NCBI RefSeq assembly: GCF_022682495.2
Contig: NW_026527313.1
Span: forward strand, 682,001-746,000
DNA from: Desmodus rotundus
Taxonomy: Eukaryota > Chordata > Mammalia > Chiroptera > Phyllostomidae
Direction of reading: 5' to 3'
DNA: 64,000 nt
The notes under the pieces: model-generated
Database searches by the model: none
What the model was told of the DNA's origin: nothing
The model's input: only the letters and a program-made list of their open reading frames with translations
Part shown: piece after piece, positions 23,285 through 34,938 of the stretch
Layout of the letters: each line of letters starts with the position of its first letter
Numbering within the stretch: position 1 is the first letter of the stretch
Position numbers and translations under genes: made by a program

Positions 23285-25226
23285 CCCCTTTACGGATGGA
23301 AGAACAGGGGGATCTTCGCAGTGGTGGGGACGGGACGGAGGGGTCTGCGGGTTTGCAGCCACGTAGGCCAGTTGCTCGCACCCGGGCCCCATGTGTCCCA
23401 GCTCCATGGACGAGGTGGGCCGCTTATGGCGGGATGCAGGCGTCCTTCGGGGGTCAGGGGACGGCGTGGGCACTCCCCGGGCGAGAGAGGGCGCCTGGGA
23501 CCCGAGAGAGCCCCGGGGAGAGTCCGAGGCCTGGCCGCAGAGGCTGCCATAGCCTCCCCGGGCTCCTACCATGGGGCCTGACCGTGTTCGCCCGAGGCCC
23601 AGGTTCACCGCAGGTGAATGCCTTTTGCGGACGCCAAGGACAGGAGGTCGCCGATTCCCTCACAGAGGTGGGGGTTCGAGCTCTGGGGGACTGAGGTCGC
23701 AGCGGTCACACTCCATTTTTGGGTGGTTCCGCAGAGACTGGAGGGTTGAAGCGGCTGGGTCCAAGTCTGCCGCCTTGTGGCAGGGTGGGGGCTTTGCAGG
23801 CGAAGCAAGGCTCTTAGCCTCCCAGGCGGGGCACAGGCCAGACTCCCCAAGGGAGAACCGGTCCTTGGTCGAGGGTCCCGCCCGCCCGCCCGGAACCGCT
23901 CCACCTGGCGCGGAACCGTGGCCGGCCCCTCTTCCAGGCACCAGGTCCCTAGTTCTTTCCTGGCACTCTGCCTCTGCGGGGGTGGGAGAGCTGCTGGGAA
24001 GTGTGGTCCACGGGAAAACGCGCGGTCCTCTGGGTGGCAGGGAGGGCCTCCGTTAACTCTGACACCAGCCCAGGGACCCTGTGGACCTGGCCTGATATCT
24101 CAAGGGGGGGGCACGTTGCCCGGAGGGATGCTCTTGGGGTGGGGCCTGCCTGCGCCTGCGCGGCCCCGCCTCTTGGCCCGAAACCACCCAGCCGCGGCTC
24201 GGACAAAAGCCATCTCCTGGGGGCCTCCCCCCTGTTCTTCCATCCGTAAAGGGGGACCCCTTTACGGATGGAAGAACAGGGGGATCTTCGCAGTGGTGGG
24301 GACGGGACGGAGGGGTCTGCGGGTTTGCAGCCACGTAGGCCAGTTGCTCGCACCCCGGCCCCATGTGTCCCAGCTCCATGGACGAGGTGGGCCGCTTATG
24401 GCGGGATGCAGGCGTCCTGCGGGGGTCAGGGGACGGCGTGGGCACTCCCCGGGCGAGAGAGGGCGCCTGGGACCCGAGAGAGCACCCGGGAAAATGCCCA
24501 GCCCTGGCCCCCGGGGCTCCAGTGGCCTCCCCAGGCTCCTGCCGTGGGGCCTGGTCCCGCTCACCTGGGCCCAGGTTCTCCGCAGGTGAATGCCTTTTGC
24601 GGACACCAGGGAACACAGGCCGCGGATCCCTTCACGGGCAGGGGGGGTTCGAGCTCTGTGGGACCCAGGTCGCAGCGCACACAGTCCCTTCTCGCAAAGT
24701 TCAGCCCAGACTTTAGAGAGTAGAAGCGTCTCGGTCCAAGTTTTCCGCCTCGGGGCAGGGTGGGGCCGTTTGAGCCAAGAGAGACTCTTAGCCCCCCAGG
24801 CAGGTCTCAGGCCCGAGACCCCCAGGGAGACCCGGTCCCTGGGCGTGGGTCCCGCCCGCCCGGGCCCGCCCCACCTGGCCCGGAACCGTGGCCGGCCCCT
24901 CTTCCCGGCCCCAGGTCCCTAGCTCTTCCCTGGCACTCTGCCTCTGGCGGGGTGGGAGACGGGCTGGCAAGTGTGGTCCACGGGAAAACGCGCGGTCCTC
25001 TGGGTGGCAGGGAGGGCCTCCGTTAACTCTGACACCAGCCCAGGGACCCTGTGGACCTGACCTGATATCTCAAGGGGGGGGCACGTTGCCCGGAGGGATG
25101 CTCTTGTGGTGGGGCCTGCCTGCGCCTGCGCGGCCCCGCCTCTTGGCCCGAAACCACCCAGCCGCGGCTCCGACAAAAGCCATCTCCTGGGGGCCTCCCA
25201 CCTGTTCTTCCATCCGTAAAGGGGGA
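23285..25226 (+). repeat. Dimer 13, alpha/e1
   Basis: A 23285-24256, B 24257-25226. It lacks the GCGTGTTT variant of dimers 1 and 7. A24613 is private. A25200 creates the same arm mismatch as A1896. Its closest relative outside copies I and II is dimer 28, at +29,132 bp. Confidence 0.95.
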
Positions 25227-25253
25227 CCCCTTTACGGATGGAAGAACAGGGGG
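25198..25253. repeat. Palindrome with one arm mismatch (A25200)
   Basis: Same substitution as at 1896, at the junction of dimers 13 and 14. Confidence 0.93.
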
Positions 25254-27168
25254 ATCTTCGCAGTGGTGGGGACGGGACGGAGGGGTCTGCGGGTTTGCAG
25301 CCACGTAGGCCAGTTGCTGGCACCCCGGCCCCATGTGTCCCAGCTCCATGGACGAGGTGGGCCGCTTATTGCGGGATGCAGGCGTCCTGCGGGGGTCAGG
25401 GGACGGCGTGGGCACTCCCCGGGCGAGAGAGGGCGCCTGGGACCCGAGAGAGCCCCGGGGAGAGTCCGAGGCCTGGCCGCAGAGGCAGCCATTGCCTCCC
25501 CGGGCTCCTACCATGGGGCCTGACCGTGTTCGCCCGAGGCCCAGGTTCACCGCAGGTGAATGCCTTTTGCGGACGCCAAGGACAGGAGGTCGCCGATTCC
25601 CTCACAGAGGTGGGGGTTCGAGCTCTGGGGGACTGAGGTCGCAGCGGTCACACTCCATTTTTGGGTGGTTCCGCAGAGACTGGAGGGTTGAAGCGGCTGG
25701 GTCCAAGTCTGCCGCCTTGTGGCAGGGTGGGGGCTTTGCAGGCGAAGCAAGGCTCTTAGCCTCCCAGGCGGGGCACAGGCCAGACTCCCCAAGGGAGAAC
25801 CGGTCCTTGGTCGAGGGTCCCGCCCGCCCGCCCGGAACCGCTCCACCTGGCGCGGAACCGTGGCCGGCCCCTCTTCCAGGCACCAGGTCCCTAGTTCTTT
25901 CCTGGCACTCTGCCTCTGCGGGGGTGGGAGAGCTGCTGGGAAGTGTGGTCCACGGGAAAACGCGCGGTCCTCTGGGTGGCAGGGAGGGCCTCCGTTAACT
26001 CTGACACCAGCCCAGGGACCCTGTGGACCTGGCCTGATATCTCAAGGGGGGGGCACGTTGCCCGGAGGGATGCTCTTGGGGTGGGGCCTGCCTGCGCCTG
26101 CGCGGCCCCGCCTCTTGGCCCGAAACCACCCAGCCGCGGCTCGGACAAAAGCCATCTCCTGGGGGCCTCCCCCCTGTTCTTCCATCCGTAAAGGGGGACC
26201 CCTTTACGGATGGAAGAACAGGGGGATCTTCGCAGTGGTGGGGACGGGACGGAGGGGTCTGCGGGTTTGCAGCCACGTAGGCCAGTTGCTCGCACCCCGG
26301 CCCCATGTGTCCCAGCTCCATGGACGAGGTGGGCCGCTTATGGCGGGATGCAGGCGTCCTGCGGGGGTCAGGGGACGGCGTGGGCACTCCCCGGGCGAGA
26401 GAGGGCGCCTGGGACCCGAGAGAGCACCCGGGAAAATGCCCAGCCCTGGCCCCCGGGGCTCCAGTGGCCTCCCCAGGCTCCTGCCGTGGGGCCTGGTCCC
26501 GCTCACCTGGGCCCAGGTTCTCCGCAGGTGAATGCCTTTTGCGGACACCAGGGACCACAGGCCGCGGATCCCTTCACGGGCAGGGGGGGTTCGAGCTCTG
26601 TGGGACCCAGGTCGCAGCGCACACAGTCCCTTCTCGCAAAGTTCAGCCCAGACTTTAGAGAGTAGAAGCGTCTCGGTCCAAGTTTTCCGCCTCGGGGCAG
26701 GGTGGGGCCGTTTGAGCCAAGAGAGACTCTTAGCCCCCCAGGCAGGTCTCAGGCCCGAGACCCCCAGGGAGACCCGGTCCCTGGGCGTGGGTCCCGCCCG
26801 CCCGGGCCCGCCCCACCTGGCCCGGAACCGTGGCCGGCCCCTCTTCCCGGCCCCAGGTCCCTAGCTCTTCCCTGGCACTCTGCCTCTGGCGGGGTGGGAG
26901 ACGGGCTGGCAAGTGTGGTCCACGGGAAAACGCGCGGTCCTCTGGGTGGCAGGGAGGGCCTCCGTTAACTCTGACACCAGCCCAGGGACCCTGTGGACCT
27001 GACCTGATATCTCAAGCGGGGGGCACGTTGCCCGGAGGGATGCTCTTGTGGTGGGGCCTGCCTGCGCCTGCGCGGCCCCGCCTCTTGGCCCGAAACCACC
27101 CAGCCGCGGCTCCGACAAAAGCCATCTCCTGGGGGCCTCCCCCCTGTTCTTCCATCCGTAAAGGGGGA
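25227..27168 (+). repeat. Dimer 14, beta'/e5' (extra dimer)
   Basis: A 25227-26198, B 26199-27168. The start is TTATTGCGG with GCAGCC. The end has AAGCGGGGGG but retains CGGCCCCGCC. This class is absent from copies I and II and recurs as dimer 29. Confidence 0.95.
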
Positions 27169-29110
27169 CCCCTTTACGGATGGAAGAACAGGGGGATCTT
27201 CGCAGTGGTGGGGACGGGACGGAGGGGTCTGCGGGTTTGCAGCCACGTAGGCCAGTTGCTGGCACCCCGGCCCCATGTGTCCCAGCTCCATGGACGAGGT
27301 GGGCCGCTTATTGCGGGATGCAGGCGTCCTGCGGGGGTCAGGGGACGGCGTGGGCACTCCCCGGGCGAGAGAGGGCGCCTGGGACCCGAGAGAGCCCCGG
27401 GGAGAGTCCGAGGCCTGGCCGCAGAGGCAGCCATTGCCTCCCCGGGCTCCTACCATGGGGCCTGACCGTTTTCGCCCGAGGCCCAGGTTCACCGCAGGTG
27501 AATGCCTTTTGCGGACGCCAAGGACAGGAGGTCGCCGATTCCCTCACAGAGGTGGGGGTTCGAGCTCTGGGGGACTGAGGTCGCAGCGGTCACACTCCAT
27601 TTTTGGGTGGTTCCGCAGAGACTGGAGGGTTGAAGCGGCTGGGTCCAAGTCTGCCGCCTTGTGGCAGGGTGGGGGCTTTGCAGGCGAAGCAAGGCTCTTA
27701 GCCTCCCAGGCGGGGCACAGGCCAGACTCCCCAAGGGAGAACCGGTCCTTGGTCGAGGGTCCCGCCCGCCCGCCCGGAACCGCTCCACCTGGCGCGGAAC
27801 CGTGGCCGGCCCCTCTTCCAGGCACCAGGTCCCTAGTTCTTTCCTGGCACTCTGCCTCTGCGGGGGTGGGAGAGCTGCTGGGAAGTGTGGTCCACGGGAA
27901 AACGCGCGGTCCTCTGGGTGGCAGGGAGGGCCTCCGTTAACTCTGACACCAGCCCAGGGACCCTGTGGACCTGGCCTGATATCTCAAGGGGGGGGCACGT
28001 TGCCCGGAGGGATGCTCTTGGGGTGGGGCCTGCCTGCGCCTGCGCGGCCCCGCCTCTTGGCCCGAAACCACCCAGCCGCGGCTCGGACAAAAGCCATCTC
28101 CTGGGGGCCTCCCCCCTGTTCTTCCATCCGTAAAGGGGGACCCCTTTACGGATGGAAGAACAGGGGGATCTTCGCAGTGGTGGGGACGGGACGGAGGGGT
28201 CTGCGGGTTTGCAGCCACGTAGGCCAGTTGCTCGCACCCCGGCCCCATGTGTCCCAGCTCCATGGACGAGGTGGGCCGCTTATGGCGGGATGCAGGCGTC
28301 CTGCGGGGGTCAGGGGACGGCGTGGGCACTCCCCGGGCGAGAGAGGGCGCCTGGGACCCGAGAGAGCACCCGGGAAAATGCCCAGCCCTGGCCCCCGGGG
28401 CTCCAGTGGCCTCCCCAGGCTCCTGCCGTGGGGCCTGGTCCCGCTCACCTGGGCCCAGGTTCTCCGCAGGTGAATGCCTTTTGCGGACACCAGGGACCAC
28501 AGGCCGCGGATCCCTTCACGGGCAGGGGGGGTTCGAGCTCTGTGGGACCCAGGTCGCAGCGCACACAGTCCCTTCTCGCAAAGTTCAGCCCAGACTTTAG
28601 AGAGTAGAAGCGTCTCGGTCCAAGTTTTCCGCCTCGGGGCAGGGTGGGGCCGTTTGAGCCAAGAGAGACTCTTAGCCCCCCAGGCAGGTCTCAGGCCCGA
28701 GACCCCCAGGGAGACCCGGTCCCTGGGCGTGGGTCCCGCCCGCCCGGGCCCGCCCCACCTGGCCCGGAACCGTGGCCGGCCCCTCTTCCCGGCCCCAGGT
28801 CCCTAGCTCTTCCCTGGCACTCTGCCTCTGGCGGGGTGGGAGACGGGCTGGCAAGTGTGGTCCACGGGAAAACGCGCGGTCCTCTGGGTGGCAGGGAGGG
28901 CCTCCGTTAACTCTGACACCAGCCCAGGGACCCTGTGCACCTGGCCTGATATCTCAAGGGAGGGGCACGTTGCCCGGAGGGATGCTCTTGGGGTGGGGCC
29001 TGCTTGCGCCTGCGCGGCCCCGCCTCTTGGCCCGAAACCACCCAGCCGCGGCTCGGACAAAAGCTATCTCCTGGGGGCCTCCCCCCTGTTCTTCCATCCG
29101 TAAAGGGGGA
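27169..29110 (+). repeat. Dimer 15, beta'/e2
   Basis: A 27169-28140, B 28141-29110. T27470 (GACCGTTTTC) is shared only with T56602 of dimer 30. The B end matches dimers 2 and 8. Confidence 0.95.
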
Positions 29111-31052
29111 CCCCTTTACGGATGGAAGAACAGGGGGATCTTCGCAGTGGTGGGGACGGGACGGAGGGGTCTGCGGGTTTGCAGCCACGTAGGCCAGTTG
29201 CTGGCACCCCGGCCCCATGTGTCCCAGCTCCATGGACGAGGTGGGCCGCTTATGGCGGGATGCAGGCGTCCTGCGGGGGTCAGGGGACGGCGTGGGCACT
29301 CCCCGGGCGAGAGAGGGCGCCTGGGACCCGAGAGAGCCCCGGGGAGAGTCCGAGGCCTGGCCGCAGAGGCTGCCATTGCCTCCCCGGGCTCCTACCATGG
29401 GGCCTGACCGTGTTCGCCCGAGGCCCAGGTTCACCGCAGGTGAATGCCTTTTGCGGACGCCAAGGACAGGAGGTCGCCGATTCCCTCACAGAGGTGGGGG
29501 TTCGAGCTCTGGGGGACTGAGGTCGCAGCGGTCACACTCCATTTTTGGGTGGTTCCGCAGAGACTGGAGGGTTGAAGCGGCTGGGTCCAAGTCTGCCGCC
29601 TTGTGGCAGGGTGGGGGCTTTGCAGGCGAAGCAAGGCTCTTAGCCTCCCAGGCGGGGCACAGGCCAGACTCCCCAAGGGAGAACCGGTCCTTGGTCGAGG
29701 GTCCCGCCCGCCCGCCCGGAACCGCTCCACCTGGCGCGGAACCGTGGCCGGCCCCTCTTCCAGGCACCAGGTCCCTAGTTCTTTCCTGGCACTCTGCCTC
29801 TGCGGGGGTGGGAGAGCTGCTGGGAAGTGTGGTCCACGGGAAAACGCGCGGTCCTCTGGGTGGCAGGGAGGGCCTCCGTTAACTCTGACACCAGCCCAGG
29901 GACCCTGTGGACCTGGCCTGATATCTCAAGGGGGGGGCACGTTGCCCGGAGGGATGCTCTTGGGGTGGGGCCTGCCTGCGCCTGCGCGGCCCCGCCTCTT
30001 GGCCCGAAACCACCCAGCCGCGGCTCGGACAAAAGCCATCTCCTGGGGGCCTCCCCCCTGTTCTTCCATCCGTAAAGGGGGACCCCTTTACGGATGGAAG
30101 AACAGGGGGATCTTCGCAGTGGTTGGGACGGGACGGAGGGGTCTGCGGGTTTGCAGCCACGTAGGCCAGTTGCTCGCACCCCGGCCCCATGTGTCCCAGC
30201 TCCATGGACGAGGTGGGCCGCTTATGGCGGGATGCAGGCATCCTGCGGGGGTCAGGGGACGGCGTGGGCACTCCCCGGGCGAGAGAGGGCGCCTGGGGCC
30301 CGAGAGAGCACCCGGGAAAATGCCCAGCCCTGGCCCCCGGGGCTCCAGTGGCCTCCCCAGGCTCCTGCCGTGGGGCCTGGTCCCGCTCACCTGGGCCCAG
30401 GTTCTCCGCAGGTGAATGCCTTTTGCGGACACCAGGGACCACAGGCCGCGGATCCCTTCACGGGCAGGGGGGGTTCGAGCTCTGTGGGACCCAGGTCGCA
30501 GCGCACACAGTCCCTTCTCGCAAAGTTCAGCCCAGACTTTAGAGAGTAGAAGCGTCTCGGTCCAAGTTTTCCGCCTCGGGGCAGGGTGGGGCCGTTTGAG
30601 CCAAGAGAGACTCTTAGCCCCCCAGGCAGGTCTCAGGCCCGAGACCCCCAGGGAGACCCGGTCCCTGGGCGTGGGTCCCGCCCGCCCGGGCCCGCCCCAC
30701 CTGGCCCGGAACCGTGGCCGGCCCCTCTTCCCGGCCCCAGGTCCCTAGCTCTTCCCTGGCACTCTGCCTCTGGCGGGGTGGGAGACGGGCTGGCAAGTGT
30801 GGTCCACGGGAAAACGCGCGGTCCTCTGTGTGGCAGGGAGGGCCTCCGTTAACTCTGACACCAGCCCAGGGACCCTGTGCACCTGGCCTGATATCTCAAG
30901 GGGGGGGCACGTTGCCCGGAGGGATGCTCTTGGGGTGGGGCCTGCCTGCGCCTGCGCGGCCCCGCCTCTTGGCCCGAAACCACCCAGCCGCGGCTCGGAC
31001 AAAAGCCATCTCCTGGGGGCCTCCCCCCTGTTCTTCCATCCGTAAAGGGGGA
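29111..31052 (+). repeat. Dimer 16, gamma/e3
   Basis: A 29111-30082, B 30083-31052. It matches dimer 9 at +13,594 bp, including A30240 and T30829. Confidence 0.95.
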
Positions 31053-32994
31053 CCCCTTTACGGATGGAAGAACAGGGGGATCTTCGCAGTGGTGGGGACG
31101 GGACGGAGGGGTCTGCGGGTTTGCAGCCACGTAGGCCAGTTGCTCGCACCCGGGCCCCATGTGTCCCAGCTCCATGGACGAGGTGGGCCGCTTATGGCGG
31201 GATGCAGGCGTCCTTCGGGGGTCAGGGGACGGCGTGGGCACTCCCCGGGCGAGAGAGGGCGCCTGGGACCCGAGAGAGCCCCGGGGAGAGTCCGAGGCCT
31301 GGCCGCAGAGGCTGCCATAGCCTCCCCGGGCTCCTACCATGGGGCCTGACCGTGTTCGCCCGAGGCCCAGGTTCACCGCAGGTGAATGCCTTTTGCGGAC
31401 GCCAAGGACAGGAGGTCGCCGATTCCCTCACAGAGGTGGGGGTTCGAGCTCTGGGGGACTGAGGTCGCAGCGGTCACACTCCATTTTTGGGTGGTTCCGC
31501 AGAGACTGGAGGGTTGAAGCGGCTGGGTCCAAGTCTGCCGCCTTGTGGCAGGGTGGGGGCTTTGCAGGCGAAGCAAGGCTCTTAGCCTCCCAGGCGGGGC
31601 ACAGGCCAGACTCCCCAAGGGAGAACCGGTCCTTGGTCGAGGGTCCCGCCCGCCCACCCGGAACCGCTCCACCTGGCGCGGAACCGTGGCCGGCCCCTCT
31701 TCCAGGCACCAGGTCCCTAGTTCTTTCCTGGCACTCTGCCTCTGCGGGGGTGGGAGAGCTGCTGGGAAGTGTGGTCCACGGGAAAACGCGCGGTCCTCTG
31801 GGTGGCAGGGAGGGCCTCCGTTAACTCTGACACCAGCCCAGGGACCCTGTGGACCTGGCCTGATATCTCAAGGGGGGGGCACGTTGCCCGGAGGGATGCT
31901 CTTGGGGTGGGGCCTGCCTGCGCCTGCGCGGCCCCGCCTCTTGGCCCGAAACCACCCAGCCGCGGCTCGGACAAAAGCCATCTCCTGGGGGCCTCCCCCC
32001 TGTTCTTCCATCCGTAAAGGGGGACCCCTTTACGGATGGAAGAACAGGGGGATCTTCGCAGTGGTGGGGACGGGACGGAGGGGTCTGCGGGTTTGCAGCC
32101 ACGTAGGCCAGTTGCTCGCACCCCGGCCCCATGTGTCCCAGCTCCATGGACGAGGTGGGCCGCTTATGGCGGGATGCAGGCGTCCTGCGGGGGTCAGGGG
32201 ACGGCGTGGGCACTCCCCGGGCGAGAGAGGGCGCCTGGGACCCGAGAGAGCACCCGGGAAAATGCCCAGCCCTGGCCCCCGGGGCTCCAGTGGCCTCCCC
32301 AGGCTCCTGCCGTGGGGCCTGGTCCCGCTCACCTGGGCCCAGGTTCTCCGCAGGTGAATGCCTTTTGCGGACACCAGGGACCACAGGCCGCGGATCCCTT
32401 CACGGGCAGGGGGGGTTCGAGCTCTGTGGGACCCAGGTCGCAGCGCACACAGTCCCTTCTCGCAAAGTTCAGCCCAGACTTTAGAGAGTAGAAGCGTCTC
32501 GGTCCAAGTTTTCCGCCTCGGGGCAGGGTGGGGCCGTTTGAGCCAAGAGAGACTCTTAGCCCCCCAGGCAGGTCTCAGGCCCGAGACCCCCAGGGAGACC
32601 CGGTCCCTGGGCGTGGGTCCCGCCCGCCCGGGCCCGCCCCACCTGGCCCGGAACCGTGGCCGGCCCCTCTTCCCGGCCCCAGGTCCCTAGCTCTTCCCTG
32701 GCACTCTGCCTCTGGCGGGGTGGGAGACGGGCTGGCAAGTGTGGTCCACGGGAAAACGCGCGGTCCTCTGGGTGGCAGGGAGGGCCTCCGTTAACTCTGA
32801 CACCAGCCCAGGGACCCTGTGCACCTGGCCTGATATCTCAAGGGGGGGGCACGTTGCCCGGAGGGATGCTCTTGTGGTGGGGCCTGCCTGCGCCTGCGCG
32901 GCCCCGCCTCTTGGCCCGAAACCACCCAGCCGCGGCTCGGACAAAAGCCATCTCCTGGGGGCCTCCCCCCTGTTCTTCCATCCGTAAAGGGGGA
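31053..32994 (+). repeat. Dimer 17, alpha/e4
   Basis: A 31053-32024, B 32025-32994. It matches dimers 4 and 10, including A31656. Confidence 0.95.
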
Positions 32995-34938
32995 CCCCTT
33001 TACGGATGGAAGAACAGGGGGATCTTCGCAGTGGTGGGGACGGGACGGAGGGGTCTGCGGGTTTGCAGCCACGTAGGCCAGTTGCTGGCACCCCGGCCCC
33101 ATGTGTCCCAGCTCCATGGACGAGGTGGGCCGCTTATTGCGGGATGCAGGCGTCCTGCGGGGGTCAGGGGACGGCGTGGGCACTCCCCGGGCGAGAGAGG
33201 GCGCCTGGGACCCGAGAGAGCCCCGGGGAGAGTCCGAGGCCTGGCCGCAGAGGCAGCCATTGCCTCCCCGGGCTCCTACCATGGGGCCTGACCGTGTTCG
33301 CCCGAGGCCCAGGTTCACCGCAGGTGAATGCCTTTTGCGGACGCCAAGGACAGGAGGTCGCCGATTCCCTCACAGAGGTGGGGGTTCGAGCTCTGGGGGA
33401 CTGAGGTCGCAGCGGTCACACTCCATTTTTGGGTGGTTCCGCAGAGACTGGAGGGTTGAAGCGGCTGGGTCCAAGTCTGCCGCCTTGTGGCAGGGTGGGG
33501 GCTTTGCAGGCGAAGCAAGGCTCTTAGCCTCCCAGGCGGGGCACAGGCCAGACTCCCCAAGGGAGAACCGGTCCTTGGTCGAGGGTCCCGCCCGCCCGCC
33601 CGGAACCGCTCCACCTGGCGCGGAACCGTGGCCGGCCCCTCTTCCAGGCACCAGGTCCCTAGTTCTTTCCTGGCACTCTGCCTCTGCGGGGGTGGGAGAG
33701 CTGCTGGGAAGTGTGGTCCACGGGAAAACGCGCGGTCCTCTGGGTGGCAGGGAGGGCCTCCGTTAACTCTGACACCAGCCCAGGGACCCTGTGGACCTGG
33801 CCTGATATCTCAAGGGGGGGGCACGTTGCCCGGAGGGATGCTCTTGGGGTGGGGCCTGCCTGCGCCTGCGCGGCCCCGCCTCTTGGCCCGAAACCACCCA
33901 GCCGCGGCTCGGACAAAAGCCATCTCCTGGGGGCCTCCCCCCTGTTCTTCCATCCGTAAAGGGGGACCCCTTTACGGATGGAAGAACAGGGGGATCTTCG
34001 CAGTGGTGGGGACGGGACGGAGGGGTCTGCGGGTTTGCAGCCACGTAGGCCAGTTGCTCGCACCCCGGCCCCATGTGTCCCAGCTCCATGGACGAGGTGG
34101 GCCGCTTATGGCGGGATGCAGGCGTCCTGCGGGGGTCAAGGGGACGGCGTGGGCACTCCCCGGGCGAGAGAGGGCGCCTGGGACCCGAGAGAGCACCCGG
34201 GAAAATGCCCAGCCCTGGCCCCCGGGGCTCCAGTGGCCTCCCCAGGCTCCTGCCGTGGGGCCTGGTCCCGCTCACCTGGGCCCAGGTTCTCCGCAGGTGA
34301 ATGCCTTTTGCGGACACCAGGGACCACAGGCCGCGGATCCCTTCACGGGCAGGGGGGGGTTCGAGCTCTGTGGGACCCAGGTCGCAGCGCACACAGTCCC
34401 TTCTCGCAAAGTTCAGCCCAGACTTTAGAGAGTAGAAGCGTCTCGGTCCAAGTTTTCCGCCTCGGGGCAGGGTGGGGCCGTTTGAGCCAAGAGAGACTCT
34501 TAGCCCCCCAGGCAGGTCTCAGGCCCGAGACCCCCAGGGAGACCCGGTCCCTGGGCGTGGGTCCGGCCCGCCCGGGCCCGCCCCACCTGGCCCGGAACCG
34601 TGGCCGGCCCCTCTTCCCGGCCCCAGGTCCCTAGCTCTTCCCTGGCACTCTGCCTCTGGCGGGGTGGGAGACGGGCTGGCAAGTGTGGTCCACGGGAAAA
34701 CGCGCGGTCCTCTGGGTGGCAGGGAGGGCCTCCGTTAACTCTGACACCAGCCCAGGGACCCTGTGCACCTGGCCTGATATCTCAAGGGGGGGGCACGTTG
34801 CCCGGAGGGATGCTCTTGGGGTGGGGCCTGCCTGCGCCTGCGCGGCCCCGCCTCTTGGCCCGAAACCACCCAGCCGCGGCTCGGACAAAAGCCATCTCCT
34901 GGGGGCCTCCCCCCTGTTCTTCCATCCGTAAAGGGGGA
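32995..34938 (+). repeat. Dimer 18, beta'/e6, with two 1-bp insertions (1,944 bp)
   Basis: A 32995-33966, B 33967-34938. An e4 end normally precedes an alphaT start, but here it is followed directly by a beta' start, so one or more dimers look deleted. The B unit has an extra A at 34138-34139 and eight rather than seven Gs at 34352-34359. G34565 is private. Confidence 0.93.

Larger units (their letters stand above)
23285..32994 (+). repeat. Rearranged third higher-order block (5 dimers)
   Basis: Dimers 13-17 read alpha/e1, beta'/e5', beta'/e2, gamma/e3, alpha/e4. This matches the first four positions of copies I and II except that an extra beta'/e5' dimer sits second. The gamma/e3 and alpha/e4 dimers match copy II at +13,594 bp (seven dimers), for example A18062 with A31656 and A16646 with A30240. 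Downstream the expected alphaT dimer is missing, so the regular six-dimer order stops here. Confidence 0.8.

Noticed and set aside
33487..34428. A longer 313-codon frame in dimer 18 as a fused or novel gene
   Set aside because: It exists only because the 1-bp insertion at 34138 joins two unrelated frames of the repeat.
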